DNA of 61,008 nt from Arthrobacter sp. UNC362MFTsu5.1 (GTDB taxonomy: Bacteria > Actinomycetota > Actinomycetes > Actinomycetales > Micrococcaceae): NCBI RefSeq assembly GCF_000685965.1, contig NZ_JMLE01000024.1:1-61008 (forward strand), given 5' to 3'. The notes under the pieces were generated by a model. That model had not been told where the DNA came from and searched no databases. It saw only the letters and a list, made by a program, of their open reading frames with translations. The position numbers and the translations under genes were made by a program. Positions 17,893-26,253 of this stretch are shown piece after piece; the first letter of the stretch is position 1, and the number at the start of each line of letters is the position of its first letter.

Positions 17893-18813
17893 TCACAGAC
17901 GGCAGTCCGTTACGCCCACTGCCTTCCGGCCCCGCTCCTGCGCGAAGAACCGCAGAGCCCTGTCGGCAACCAGTTCCGGGCAGTGGTCCGCGAGGAAGTG
18001 GCCCTCGCCGGGAAGGATCTCCGTGGTCACGTTGCCCCCGCGTCCGGCCCGGTGGCCCATCTCCTGAAGAGCCGCGGACGGCTCCCTGGCACCGATGAGG
18101 GCTAGGGTCGGCACCGTGAAATCACGTTTGGCGTACGCCCCGAAAATGATAGCCATGAACGCCGGGAGGATCGTGCCGCGGTAGAGGGCTGAGCCTGCTC
18201 GCGCCCTCGCGGGCTGGGACAGCCCCGCACGGTAGAGCTCGATGTCCTCCTCCGGCACTCCGCCTGCGGGCTCGAACGCCGTGAAAAGGTGCCGCATGAA
18301 CTTTTCGTTCCGCTGCAGGCGTGGGCCGATTCCCGGAGCCGCGACAACGAAGGCATGCCAGAGCTTGGGGAAGAGCCCCAGTAGCCGGGCGTTCGGCCTG
18401 ATGTGCACGTCCGGGGCGCCCGTGACAACGAGGGCCTGGACCACGTCGGGCCGTTCCATCGCCAGGAGCTGGGCAACGACGGAACCCCAGTCATGGGTGA
18501 GAAACCGCGCCCGCGGGATATCCAGCTCGCCCATGAGCAGGACGATGTCCTCGATGAGGGTCCGGGAGTTGTAGCCGCCCGCGGGCGCGTCGCTCCAGCC
18601 GAAGCCGCGCTGGTCTACGGCAATCACCCGATAGTGCTTGGCCAGGTGGGGAATGACGCCGTGCCACTCCCACCAGTGCTGCGGGAATCCGTGGAGCAGG
18701 AATACAGGCTCCCCGCTGCCGGCCTCCGCAATATGGATGTTTATCCCACGCACGTCGACCCACCGGTGGGTCACACCGTCGAGCTGCGGCATGGCGGCGG
18801 CTGTGCCTTGCAT
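17893..18813 (-). CDS. Alpha/beta hydrolase, epoxide-hydrolase-like
   Basis: In this 306-aa soluble hydrolase the oxyanion segment is HGFPQ (residues 41-45). The nucleophile is Asp108 in the THDWGS elbow, as in epoxide hydrolases and haloalkane dehalogenases. The C-terminal GHFLADHCPE provides the histidine. The WWEW stretch after the oxyanion loop also fits epoxide hydrolases. The natural substrate is unknown. It lies between hairpins and appears to be transcribed alone. Confidence 0.86.
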   Translation of the reverse strand: MQGTAAAMPQLDGVTHRWVDVRGINIHIAEAGSGEPVFLLHGFPQHWWEWHGVIPHLAKHYRVIAVDQRGFGWSDAPAGGYNSRTLIEDIVLLMGELDIPRARFLTHDWGSVVAQLLAMERPDVVQALVVTGAPDVHIRPNARLLGLFPKLWHAFVVAAPGIGPRLQRNEKFMRHLFTAFEPAGGVPEEDIELYRAGLSQPARARAGSALYRGTILPAFMAIIFGAYAKRDFTVPTLALIGAREPSAALQEMGHRAGRGGNVTTEILPGEGHFLADHCPELVADRALRFFAQERGRKAVGVTDCRL

Positions 18814-18874
18814 GAACCCAAGGTATTACTCACGGGCTGACCTGTCACCACTTTGCTAGTGGAGACCGTGCCAC

Positions 18875-18904
18875 ACGGCGGCAGGCTTTGCTGCCGGCCG
18901 CCGT
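18875..18904. terminator. Imperfect hairpin of the ACGGCGG family
   Basis: ACGGCGG (18875-18881) pairs with CCGCCGT (18898-18904). An inner CAG/CTG and a 4-base bulge lie between. It follows the minus-strand gene at 18921-19667 and probably terminates it. It shares the arm sequence of the hairpins at 8716 and 21568. Confidence 0.55.
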
Positions 18905-18920
18905 CGTAATTCAGTGGTTT

Positions 18921-19667
18921 TTACTCCTGGTACGGAACGCCTGCCGCCTGTTCTGCTGCTGCCAGGGTCTGCGAAAACCTGTCCACAGCCAGCTTGTAGC
19001 CGGCCGGGTTGCCTGTGTTTCTCTCTTGACCAGCGGCGTGCCTAGCCCTGATCATTGCCGAGGTTGTGGGGAGGGAAGCATCAGTCATGGCGGGAAAATC
19101 GAACTGCAATTGAGGGTCCATCTCGTATTGGCGCCATCGGCGTTCAAGCAGATCGTGACGGTCGGCAGTACGCCCGTACTCCTTGACATCAGCGAGGGAA
19201 AGGTGAGCCAACAACCCCCCGTCAGCCCCCGCGGCCAGGGACACCGTCCTGACCGCCTCAGACTGGCGGCCAAGAGCTTCTTCGGTCCCCAGCGCCAACG
19301 GGGTAACGCCCTTTTGGATGAACTGGACGTTGTACTGGTAGGCACGGATCTCCGCCGGCGTCATGTAATCAAGATCGCCGGGAGATTTCCTGGCCAGCTC
19401 CTTGGAACCATATCGGCTCGCTACGCTGCTGCGAGGGACCGGGAAGAGGAACTTTCCCACGACAAAGCCGATAGCGATGGCAATCCAAAACGCCCAGCTG
19501 GGAAAATCCCACGCTGATGCCGCTACTGCCGCACCCACGGTGCAAGCGGCATGGCCACCCGAAAAGATGACCTTGGTGCGGCCGAGCCGGTACACCCGGC
19601 GGGGACGGTCCAGTTGTTTCTCGTGGAATGCCTTGAGCGTGGCAGCCCATTCGCTGGCGTTACTCAC
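18921..19667 (-). CDS. Hypothetical membrane protein, 248 aa
   Basis: The start is GTG 19667, which overlaps the stop of an upstream small frame by four bases (GTGA), a coupling signal. The N-terminus is basic. One or two hydrophobic helices (CTVGAAVAASAWDF and FWIAIAIGFVVGKFLF) lie at about residues 40-75. The rest is a polar helical domain with RHDLLERRWRQYEMDP. No family is recognised. Part of the sequence is reminiscent of proteins near actinobacterial secretion or toxin loci, but that is not enough for a name. Confidence 0.6.
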   Translation of the reverse strand: MSNASEWAATLKAFHEKQLDRPRRVYRLGRTKVIFSGGHAACTVGAAVAASAWDFPSWAFWIAIAIGFVVGKFLFPVPRSSVASRYGSKELARKSPGDLDYMTPAEIRAYQYNVQFIQKGVTPLALGTEEALGRQSEAVRTVSLAAGADGGLLAHLSLADVKEYGRTADRHDLLERRWRQYEMDPQLQFDFPAMTDASLPTTSAMIRARHAAGQERNTGNPAGYKLAVDRFSQTLAAAEQAAGVPYQE

Positions 19668-19891
19668 CAGTCACTCTCCTCAGTCATGATGACGACATCG
19701 CTGTCGACGCTGACACCGGAGATGTGTTGCTGCTCGGCCGTGCCGCGGGCAAACACAGGCACCGGTGTAGGACTTGACCGGTACGGCCCCCCTGCCCAAA
19801 GATACCCCTTCGGAACCTCATCCCGGCCGCGGTGGTGGGTAATAACAATGGGTAACTCCCGGACCTAAACCGGCTCGACAATGTTTGTCAC
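19664..19891 (-). pseudogene. Small gene interrupted by an in-frame TAG
   Basis: From GTG 19891 the minus frame reads VTNIVEPV, then TAG (19865-19867), then 66 codons that look coding (RELPIVITHHRGRDEVPKG, ending MTEESDW). The end overlaps the next gene's GTG by four bases, as in an intact operon. No usable start is visible after the TAG except a late GTG near PVPVF. It is either a nonsense-inactivated gene or a gene with a rare start such as ATT. No family is recognised. Confidence 0.45.
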
Positions 19892-19956
19892 GCAGTTAAC
19901 CGCCCATTCATATCTCCCTCAGAACCTGTCCAACCAGCCTCCCTACGGTCGACTGC

Positions 19957-21543
19957 ATGGAAAACATTTCTCGCAGATCCCTTCTGTCCGCCAGCCTTGG
20001 GGCCGGTCTCGTGGCCGCCCTGCCGGGGGCCGCGCTCGCTACGTCAACCGCGGACGACGCCGGTCTCCGCACCGATCCGTTCATGCTCGGCGTTGCTTCC
20101 GGCGAGCCGTGGCCGGATGGCTTCGTGATCTGGACCCGCCTGGCCGTTGACCCCGTAGCGGAGGACGGTCTGGGCGGCATGCCCTCCCGCAACGTCGCGG
20201 TGGCGTGGGAAGTGGCTGAAGACGCGGGCATGCGCGCTGTAGTAGCCCGCGGCGTCGAGAACGCCCGGATCGAAACCGCCCACTCGGTGCACGTCGAACT
20301 CAAGGGCCTGCGGCCGGGACGGGAGTACTTCTACCGGTTCCGCGCCGGCAAGCACATCAGCCCGGTGGGACGCACCCTCACCAGCCCGGCACTGCATGAG
20401 ACGCCGGCGGCGCTGGCCATGTCGTTCGCCAGCTGCGCGCAGTCCGAGCACGGCTACTTCACCGCCTACTCCCGGCTGGCGCAGGACCACCCGGACCTCG
20501 TCCTGCACCTCGGTGACTACCTGTACGAGTACAAGAAGGGCAGCTACGTGATCGGCGGCGGCAATCCGCGCGACCACGAAGGGCCCGAAACCACTACCCT
20601 GCAGGGCTACCGGCAGCGGCACGCCCAGTACAAGTCCGACGCCGATCTGCAGGCTGCGCACGCCGTCGCACCGTGGCTGGTGGTCTGGGACGACCACGAG
20701 GTGGACAACAACTGGGCGGACGACGTCCCGGAAAACAAGGACGCCAACCAGCTGAACGACACCACCGAGCGTTTCCGGCAGCGCCGGTCTGCTGCGTTCC
20801 AGGCGTACTACGAGAACATGCCCCTGCGCGCCTCGTCCGTGCCGGCTGGTGCCGACATGAAGATCTACCGTACGCTGCAGTGGGGTCAGCTGGCCAACTT
20901 CCACATGATGGACACCCGGCAGTACCGTGACGACCAGCTCGCCGGCGACGGCTGGCGCAAGAACGTCAGCGAGCGCCTCGCCGAGGACCGCACCATCACC
21001 GGCGCGGAGCAGGAAAAGTGGCTTCTGGACGGCTTCAAGAACTCCACGCAGCGCTGGGACATCCTCGGCCAGCAGGTCTTCTTCGCCGAACGCGACCGCG
21101 CCCAGGCACCCGAGATCGACGACGTCTCCATGGACGGGTGGGACGGCTACGCCGCCTCCCGCCGCCGCATCACCCAGGGCTGGGTGGACGCGAACGTTCG
21201 CAACGCGGTGGTCCTCACCGGCGACGTGCACCGCAACTGGGCCAACGACGTCAAGGTCGACTACAAGGACCCCGCCTCCCCCGTGGTCGGCTCCGAACTG
21301 GTCTGCACCTCCATTACCTCCACCGGCAATGGGACGGGCTCCACGACGGACCCGACCATGGCCTGGAACCCGCACCTGAAGTTCTACAACGACAACCGCG
21401 GGTACGTGAACACCCGCATTACGAAGGATGCGCTGACCGCTGACTTCCGCGTGCTGGACTACGTCACGACGCCGGGATCCCCCGTCAGCACGAAGGCCTC
21501 CTTCGCGATCCAGGACGGAGCGCCGGGGCTGCTCGCCAAGTAA
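19957..21543 (+). CDS. phoD: PhoD-like alkaline phosphatase, Tat-exported (second copy)
   Basis: This 528-aa PhoD-family phosphatase has a twin-arginine signal at the start (MENISRRSLLSASLGAG) and a cleavage site near GAALAT. Family motifs are present: HLGDYLYEY, WDDHEVDNNW, MMDTRQYRDDQ and LTGDVHRNW. An N-terminal PhoD_N-like domain (FMLGVASGEPWPDGFVIWTRL) precedes the catalytic part. It is a better match to classical PhoD than the copy at 5460. It is expected to release phosphate from phosphodiesters outside the cell. No phosphate-box was identified. Confidence 0.93.
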   Translation: MENISRRSLLSASLGAGLVAALPGAALATSTADDAGLRTDPFMLGVASGEPWPDGFVIWTRLAVDPVAEDGLGGMPSRNVAVAWEVAEDAGMRAVVARGVENARIETAHSVHVELKGLRPGREYFYRFRAGKHISPVGRTLTSPALHETPAALAMSFASCAQSEHGYFTAYSRLAQDHPDLVLHLGDYLYEYKKGSYVIGGGNPRDHEGPETTTLQGYRQRHAQYKSDADLQAAHAVAPWLVVWDDHEVDNNWADDVPENKDANQLNDTTERFRQRRSAAFQAYYENMPLRASSVPAGADMKIYRTLQWGQLANFHMMDTRQYRDDQLAGDGWRKNVSERLAEDRTITGAEQEKWLLDGFKNSTQRWDILGQQVFFAERDRAQAPEIDDVSMDGWDGYAASRRRITQGWVDANVRNAVVLTGDVHRNWANDVKVDYKDPASPVVGSELVCTSITSTGNGTGSTTDPTMAWNPHLKFYNDNRGYVNTRITKDALTADFRVLDYVTTPGSPVSTKASFAIQDGAPGLLAK

Positions 21544-21567
21544 GATCTGCACTGAAAAACCGGTACG

Positions 21568-21617
21568 ACGACGGCGGGGTGGCCAGGAATTTTGCTGAGC
21601 GCCCCGCCGTCGTTTTT
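21568..21617 (+). terminator. Intrinsic terminator with ACGACGGCGGGG arms
   Basis: ACGACGGCGGGG (21568-21579) pairs perfectly with CCCCGCCGTCGT (21602-21613) and runs directly into a T-tract (21613-21617). It terminates the second phoD gene. It shows the plainest case of the recurring hairpin arm found at 8716, 14622 and 16702. Confidence 0.9.
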
Positions 21618-21656
21618 CCGTCTGTCGTGGCTGAATGTGCAGGTAGGGTGTGTCGC

Positions 21657-22985
21657 ATGACTCAGGAAGAGGTCCGCGGCAGAATAGAGGCCTTCGTGGC
21701 CGATTTCCACGCCAGCTGGCAGCGGTCAGGCACGTCGCCGGGGATGTTCGCTTTCGACCCCGGCGTGTTCGAAGCGTGGGCAAACGAGTTGGCGGACCTG
21801 GTGGCCACCCATGGCACGCCGGGGATGCGCACCGGCCAGGAAGGTGCACTGAGTTCCACTCCCGCGCACCAACCGGACGCCGAACAAATCACCGGCATCG
21901 AGGTTGACGGCGACACTGCGACGGCCCGCTCGGTCATGCACGCCGCAGGGAACAACACCTCCTACTACAAGTACCGGCTGCTGCGCGGCGATGACGGCTG
22001 GCGGATCTCCCACCTCTCGGCCTTCCTCGACCCGCCCGGCAAACCATTGATCGATCCGGCGGCCGCCGAGGCACTCCTGCTCGGTGCAACACCTGAAGCC
22101 GCGCTCCCCGACCTGCCGCCCCATCTGGAACTCGACTTTCCGGGGTTGTTTGCAGCCGGCCGGGTGGTGGTACCGTTCGGCAACCCGGCGCAGCTCGAAG
22201 TCGTCCACCTTGGCGAACTCACCTGCGCCTCCGGCGTGCTCGCGGTCCTGGACCTGGGTTTTGTCGACGCGCGATTCGCCCCTCTGGCGCGGCGGATCAT
22301 GCCGGGGACGTACGCCGTCGACGTCGCCACCGTGGCGGAGATGACCGTTGCCGTTCGGCTGCGGCTCTTCGAGGCGCCAGCGGTCAGCTGGCACCCCGCC
22401 GAGTTCACTGACGGCACGGAAGGTGTGGGCGTCGACGCCGGGAACGTCGCCATCCTCGACGCCGGGTCGCTGGTGGGATGCCAGGCCCAGCACATCGAGG
22501 AGCTGTTCCAGGAGCAAGCGGCACTGCTGGTGGGAACACCGGGCACAATGTTCGGCCTCACCGGAGAAGTGACGGATGCGGCCGTGGTCTCAAGCGGGTA
22601 CGGCGACGGGATGTACCCGTGCTACTGGGGTGTGGCCGCAGACGGAAGTCTCGCCTCACTGATTGTCGATTTCAGGGTCCTTGCCGAGGACATCCTTCGC
22701 ACCAGCCGCGTGCCCTTCCAGTCTGGACCCGTCCGCACCCCGGAACTCGGCGGCCTAGAACTTCAGATCGCCACGGATGACGGCTCGTTCGTCATCAGCA
22801 GCAAGGCCGAGCGCGTCACGGGCCTCCGGGTGCTGGCACCGGACGGCGAACTCCTGATGGACGGAGACCAGCTCGGCACCTTCGTCACGGGAGGCAGGTC
22901 CAGCAAGACCTGGAACCCGGACGCACCTCCCCCGTCCGGCGCAGTCCTCGAGGTCACCGAGTACCTCGGCTACCGGCACATCTAA
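21657..22985 (+). CDS. DUF4241 protein with NTF2-like N-terminal region
   Basis: The start is ATG 21657 (MTQEEVRGRIEAF), behind AGGTAGGG; the frame upstream overlaps the terminator and is discarded. Residues 1-125 look like an NTF2/SnoaL-like fold (YKYRLLRGDDGWRISHLSAF). The rest matches DUF4241 with GRVVVPFGNP, MPGTYAVDVATVAE, GVGVDAGNVAILDA and GYGDGMYPCYWGV. Length is 442 aa. The DUF4241 function is unknown to me. It ends 45 bases before a convergent remnant gene. Confidence 0.75.
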   Translation: MTQEEVRGRIEAFVADFHASWQRSGTSPGMFAFDPGVFEAWANELADLVATHGTPGMRTGQEGALSSTPAHQPDAEQITGIEVDGDTATARSVMHAAGNNTSYYKYRLLRGDDGWRISHLSAFLDPPGKPLIDPAAAEALLLGATPEAALPDLPPHLELDFPGLFAAGRVVVPFGNPAQLEVVHLGELTCASGVLAVLDLGFVDARFAPLARRIMPGTYAVDVATVAEMTVAVRLRLFEAPAVSWHPAEFTDGTEGVGVDAGNVAILDAGSLVGCQAQHIEELFQEQAALLVGTPGTMFGLTGEVTDAAVVSSGYGDGMYPCYWGVAADGSLASLIVDFRVLAEDILRTSRVPFQSGPVRTPELGGLELQIATDDGSFVISSKAERVTGLRVLAPDGELLMDGDQLGTFVTGGRSSKTWNPDAPPPSGAVLEVTEYLGYRHI

Positions 22986-23030
22986 GCACTTCGCATCGGT
23001 GGCAGCGAACGCCGCGACGAATCGTCCCAG

Positions 23031-23426
23031 TTACTGGACCCCGTTGAACCGAGCCTGGACCAAGTTGGCGAATGGCAGACGACCGTAAATGCTGATGAAC
23101 TCTGCTTGGTATTCGGCTTCGGCGGAATCGACCTCGGCCGCCTCCAATACTTTCCAGGCAATAACCAGTGACTGAGAGTCGGCGAGCTGCCACAGCAGCC
23201 GCCCACCCCAATGCCCTACGGGTTTCCCTCGGCCAAAGTCAGCGAACTCTTGAAGGCGCTTTCGGAGTCCCCTAGTGCCGACAGTTCCTGCACCTGCTTT
23301 CCCGATGTAGAGGACCTCTGCGTCGTCGACCCAGTGCGATTCCAGGGCGGGTTGGAGGAGGGACGGATCCTGCCTTTTGAACTGTCCTCCCACGCTCTTC
23401 GCAAGGAACAGCCGCTTAAAGCCCAA
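23031..23426 (-). CDS. GIY-YIG-like domain protein, probably 5'-truncated
   Basis: The frame encodes 131 aa with VLYIGKAGAG, GLRKRLQEF and GGRLLWQLADS. This is the pattern of small actinobacterial proteins related to GIY-YIG nucleases. Their usual 30-40 residue N-terminal part is missing: an in-frame TGA lies five codons upstream of the TTG at 23426. Either TTG is a poor start or the gene lost its 5' end beside the SDR gene. The remaining domain lacks an obvious complete nuclease site. Confidence 0.5.
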   Translation of the reverse strand: MGFKRLFLAKSVGGQFKRQDPSLLQPALESHWVDDAEVLYIGKAGAGTVGTRGLRKRLQEFADFGRGKPVGHWGGRLLWQLADSQSLVIAWKVLEAAEVDSAEAEYQAEFISIYGRLPFANLVQARFNGVQ

Positions 23427-23484
23427 GTGAGAGAGGGTTCACCGGTTTGGCCCGAAAAGTGAGAGGGCGTTGGGGGTTTGGGGG

Positions 23485-24159
23485 TTAGAGGGAGGCGCCG
23501 CCGCAGATGACGTAGTTCTGACCCGTGATGGACTTCCCGTGCGGGCCCAGGAGGAACGCGGCCAGGGCGGCCACATCCTCCGGGTCCACCAGGGCACCCA
23601 GTGCCGGCATCCGCACCGGGGTGGCTGCCCGGCCGGGGTCGTTCAGCATCGGGGTGTCGGTCGGGCCCGGGGAGAGCACGTTGACCGTGATCCCCCGCGG
23701 CGCGAGTTCCTGCGCCCACGTCCGGCCCAGGCCCATCAACGCAGCCTTCGTGGCTGCGTACTGGCTCTTGCCCGGCGACCCGGTGGAGGTGCGGCTGCCC
23801 AGCAGCAGCACCCTCCCGCCGTCGGGCATGGACGGCACCACTGCGTTGGCCAGCGCACTGGCGGCGGCCACGTGGACGGTGAACATTCCCGCCAGTGCGG
23901 CCGGGTCCAGCTCGCCCAAGGGCGCGGTCCGCTGGAACCCGGCGGCGTGCACCAGGGCATCCGCCGGCCCGATGGCCTCCACAATGCTGGCAAGGGACTC
24001 GGGCTCCGAGAGGTCGGCCTGCTGCCACCGGAAGCCCTCGCCCATGGAGGACTCGGTCCGGCTCAGTCCGGTCACGCGCCACCCGTCGGCCAGCAGGCGT
24101 TCCGCAATGGCCTTGCCGATCCCCGAGCTCGAGCCGGTGACTATGGCGTGCTTGGTCAT
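23485..24159 (-). CDS. Short-chain dehydrogenase/reductase (SDR)
   Basis: This 224-aa classical SDR has the cofactor motif TGSSSGIG near residue 8 and the NAG-type strand HAAG. The serine is in LLGSRTS and the catalytic YxxxK in QYAATKAAL. The C-terminus is GQNYVICGGASL. ATG 24159 overlaps the sialidase stop (ATGA), so the two are translationally coupled. It is the last gene of the leftward catabolic operon and probably oxidises a hydroxy-acid intermediate. The frame upstream of ATG 24159 overlaps the sialidase gene and is not used. Confidence 0.9.
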   Translation of the reverse strand: MTKHAIVTGSSSGIGKAIAERLLADGWRVTGLSRTESSMGEGFRWQQADLSEPESLASIVEAIGPADALVHAAGFQRTAPLGELDPAALAGMFTVHVAAASALANAVVPSMPDGGRVLLLGSRTSTGSPGKSQYAATKAALMGLGRTWAQELAPRGITVNVLSPGPTDTPMLNDPGRAATPVRMPALGALVDPEDVAALAAFLLGPHGKSITGQNYVICGGASL

Positions 24160-25400
24160 TCGTCCCCGCCGGGCGTGGTGGTGCCCTCGTACGCCCACTG
24201 CGGGTCCACCCGGACGAACTTGATGGCCTGCCGGAAGTACGTGTACGCGATGTTCAGGGCGCCATCGGGGCCCTGGTGGATGGACGGGTAGGAGTATTCG
24301 CGGTTGAGCCCGTCGCGGGAGTTGTTGGACAGGCAGTACCCGTCCCCCACGTCCAGGTTGCGGCGGATCGGCCACGAACGGCCCGAGTCCTCGGAGATCG
24401 CCAGCGTCATCGGCGAGCGCGGAGTGCCCCAGAATGCCTTCCGCGAACCATCGTCCTCGGAGAAAGCAGCAGCATCCGGCTCGGCGAGCTGGCCCTGTTC
24501 CTCGGCCAGACCGTCGTCTTCGATCTCGTCGTAGAGGGACAGCCGGCGCTCAGTGGAAGCCTCGGCCCGGCTGTGGTTGTACACCAGTGCCAGGCGGCCG
24601 TCGGCGAGCGCCGTAAACTGGATGGAGGAGTTGTTGTTGGGCAGCTCGGTGGGGACCGGCTCGCTCCAGGTGGAGCCGCTATCGGTGGAGCGGGATTCGT
24701 AGATCGAGTCGGCCCAGCGGCTGCGGAACAGTGCCAGCAAGGTTCCGTCGGCCACGGGCTGGATGTTCATGTGGACGCAGCCCAGGCTCCCCGGCAGGAC
24801 GTGCTCGGTCCAGGTGGCGCCGGCGTCGTCGGAGATCATCACGGCGCTGTCGTCGCTGTTGCCCACCCATTTCTCCCCCGGCGTGGTGATGCACCGGAAG
24901 ATCGGCACGATCAGGCGGCCGGACGGCAGCACCACCGGGAGCTGGCGGACGAACACGCCGCCCGTTTCGTTTGCGGGGAACAGCGTTTCCACCTCGCCCC
25001 AGGTGCGGCCGCCGTCCGTTGACGTACGACGGCGGACCTCGGCGGTGTCCTGGTTGCCCGCCTTCTGCGCGGTGTACAGCAGCCAGAGGGAAGTATCAGG
25101 CGCGGTGAACAGGATCGGGTTCTGTTCGGACCGGGTCGAATCGTCGGAGAGCTGCTGCGGTTCGGACCACTGGCTACTGCCGGGCTCCAGCGTTGAGAAC
25201 CAGATGGAGATATCCGGCACGCCTTCCTGGGTGCCGCCGAACCAGACGCAGCCCAGCCGGCCGTCCGGCAGGGTAAGGAGGTTGGCGGCGTGGCTCTGCA
25301 CGGTGGGCGCCGGGAGGTAGGCGAAGTCCGCGCCGTCCGCCCGCTTTACGGTCCCGTCGGGGGTGATGGTGCTGTACGCGTCGGTGGTGGTGTTCGTCAT
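24156..25400 (-). CDS. BNR-repeat sialidase-like protein
   Basis: The 414-aa product is a six-bladed propeller of the exo-alpha-sialidase/BNR_2 type. Four Asp-box repeats are visible: STDGGRTWGE, SDDAGATWTE, STDSGSTWSE and SEDSGRSWPI. No signal peptide is present, so it should work in the cytoplasm on an imported substrate. Similar proteins occur in gene clusters for plant or microbial glycoside catabolism, where they need not cleave sialic acid. Its position between an aldolase and an SDR supports a catabolic role. Confidence 0.85.
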   Translation of the reverse strand: MTNTTTDAYSTITPDGTVKRADGADFAYLPAPTVQSHAANLLTLPDGRLGCVWFGGTQEGVPDISIWFSTLEPGSSQWSEPQQLSDDSTRSEQNPILFTAPDTSLWLLYTAQKAGNQDTAEVRRRTSTDGGRTWGEVETLFPANETGGVFVRQLPVVLPSGRLIVPIFRCITTPGEKWVGNSDDSAVMISDDAGATWTEHVLPGSLGCVHMNIQPVADGTLLALFRSRWADSIYESRSTDSGSTWSEPVPTELPNNNSSIQFTALADGRLALVYNHSRAEASTERRLSLYDEIEDDGLAEEQGQLAEPDAAAFSEDDGSRKAFWGTPRSPMTLAISEDSGRSWPIRRNLDVGDGYCLSNNSRDGLNREYSYPSIHQGPDGALNIAYTYFRQAIKFVRVDPQWAYEGTTTPGGDE

Positions 25401-25403
25401 GGG

Positions 25404-26195
25404 TCAGCTCTCCTGGGTTCCGGCGTCGGAGCGGGCGGCGTCGAGGTGGGATTTCGCGATCTGTTCCAGGTGCGTCAGGTCCGACGCGATGGTGGTGAAC
25501 GTGTAGCCCTGGCTCAGCCGCTGGTTGGCCACCGTGCCCGCCGGGGTGTGGATGCCCGCGGCGATCCCGGCTGACGCGGCGGCCTCGGAGATGGTCTCCA
25601 GCGCGGCGTTGAATTCGGCGTCGACGGCGGGATCCCCGGGGAACGCCCCGCCCACGGCGATCGCCAGGTCCGACGGTCCCACGTAGATGCCGTCCAGGCC
25701 GGGGGTGGCGCAGATTTCCTTGACGTTGGCCAGTCCTTCGGGGGTCTCGATCATGGCGAAGACCAGCGTGGTGGCGTTGGCGTCGGCGGGCTTGGGGCCG
25801 ATCCGCAGGGCCGAGCGCATGGGGCCGTAGGAGCGGCCGCCCAGCGGCGGGTACTTGGCGGCGGCCACGGCGGCGGCGGCGTCCTCGGCGTTGTTGATGA
25901 GCGGGACGATGACGCCCACGGCGCCGGCGTCGAGCGCCTTGCCGATCGCGGTGAAGTCGTTGGCCTCCACACGGACCATGCCGACGGCGGTGTGCCCGGC
26001 GTCGATGGCCATCAGCCCGTTGAGAACGCCCGAGTAGCCGAGCAGGCCGTGCTGCGCGTCCAGGGCCACGTAGTCGTAGCCGAGCCGGCCGATGCGTTCG
26101 GTGGCCACGGGCGCGTCCAGCACGGCCCAGTAGCCCACCGCCTGCTCCCGGGCGCGGATTTTGCGGGCGAATTCGAGGGCCAGTTGGGAGGTCAT
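25404..26195 (-). CDS. HpcH/HpaI family aldolase
   Basis: This 263-aa class II (metal-dependent) 2-oxo-acid aldolase has VALDAQHGLLGY, the glycine-rich GVIVPLINNAEDA, the metal-ligand glutamate in MIETPEGLANV and the aspartate in VGPSDLAIAVGG. All key residues are present. Enzymes of this group split 2-keto-3-deoxy sugar acids or hydroxy-oxo acids to pyruvate and an aldehyde. It ends four bases before the sialidase start. The substrate is inferred from the operon only. Confidence 0.9.
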   Translation of the reverse strand: MTSQLALEFARKIRAREQAVGYWAVLDAPVATERIGRLGYDYVALDAQHGLLGYSGVLNGLMAIDAGHTAVGMVRVEANDFTAIGKALDAGAVGVIVPLINNAEDAAAAVAAAKYPPLGGRSYGPMRSALRIGPKPADANATTLVFAMIETPEGLANVKEICATPGLDGIYVGPSDLAIAVGGAFPGDPAVDAEFNAALETISEAAASAGIAAGIHTPAGTVANQRLSQGYTFTTIASDLTHLEQIAKSHLDAARSDAGTQES

Positions 26196-26253
26196 CAGAG
26201 TCCTTCAGTCAGTTCGGTACAGGGAAGCAGTCGGGTCAGGCGTAGGGAGAAAA

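Noticed and set aside
20044..21849. 601-codon minus-strand frame opposite the second phoD
   Set aside because: It is antisense to a gene with all PhoD motifs and shows low-complexity Val/Gly/Arg composition.
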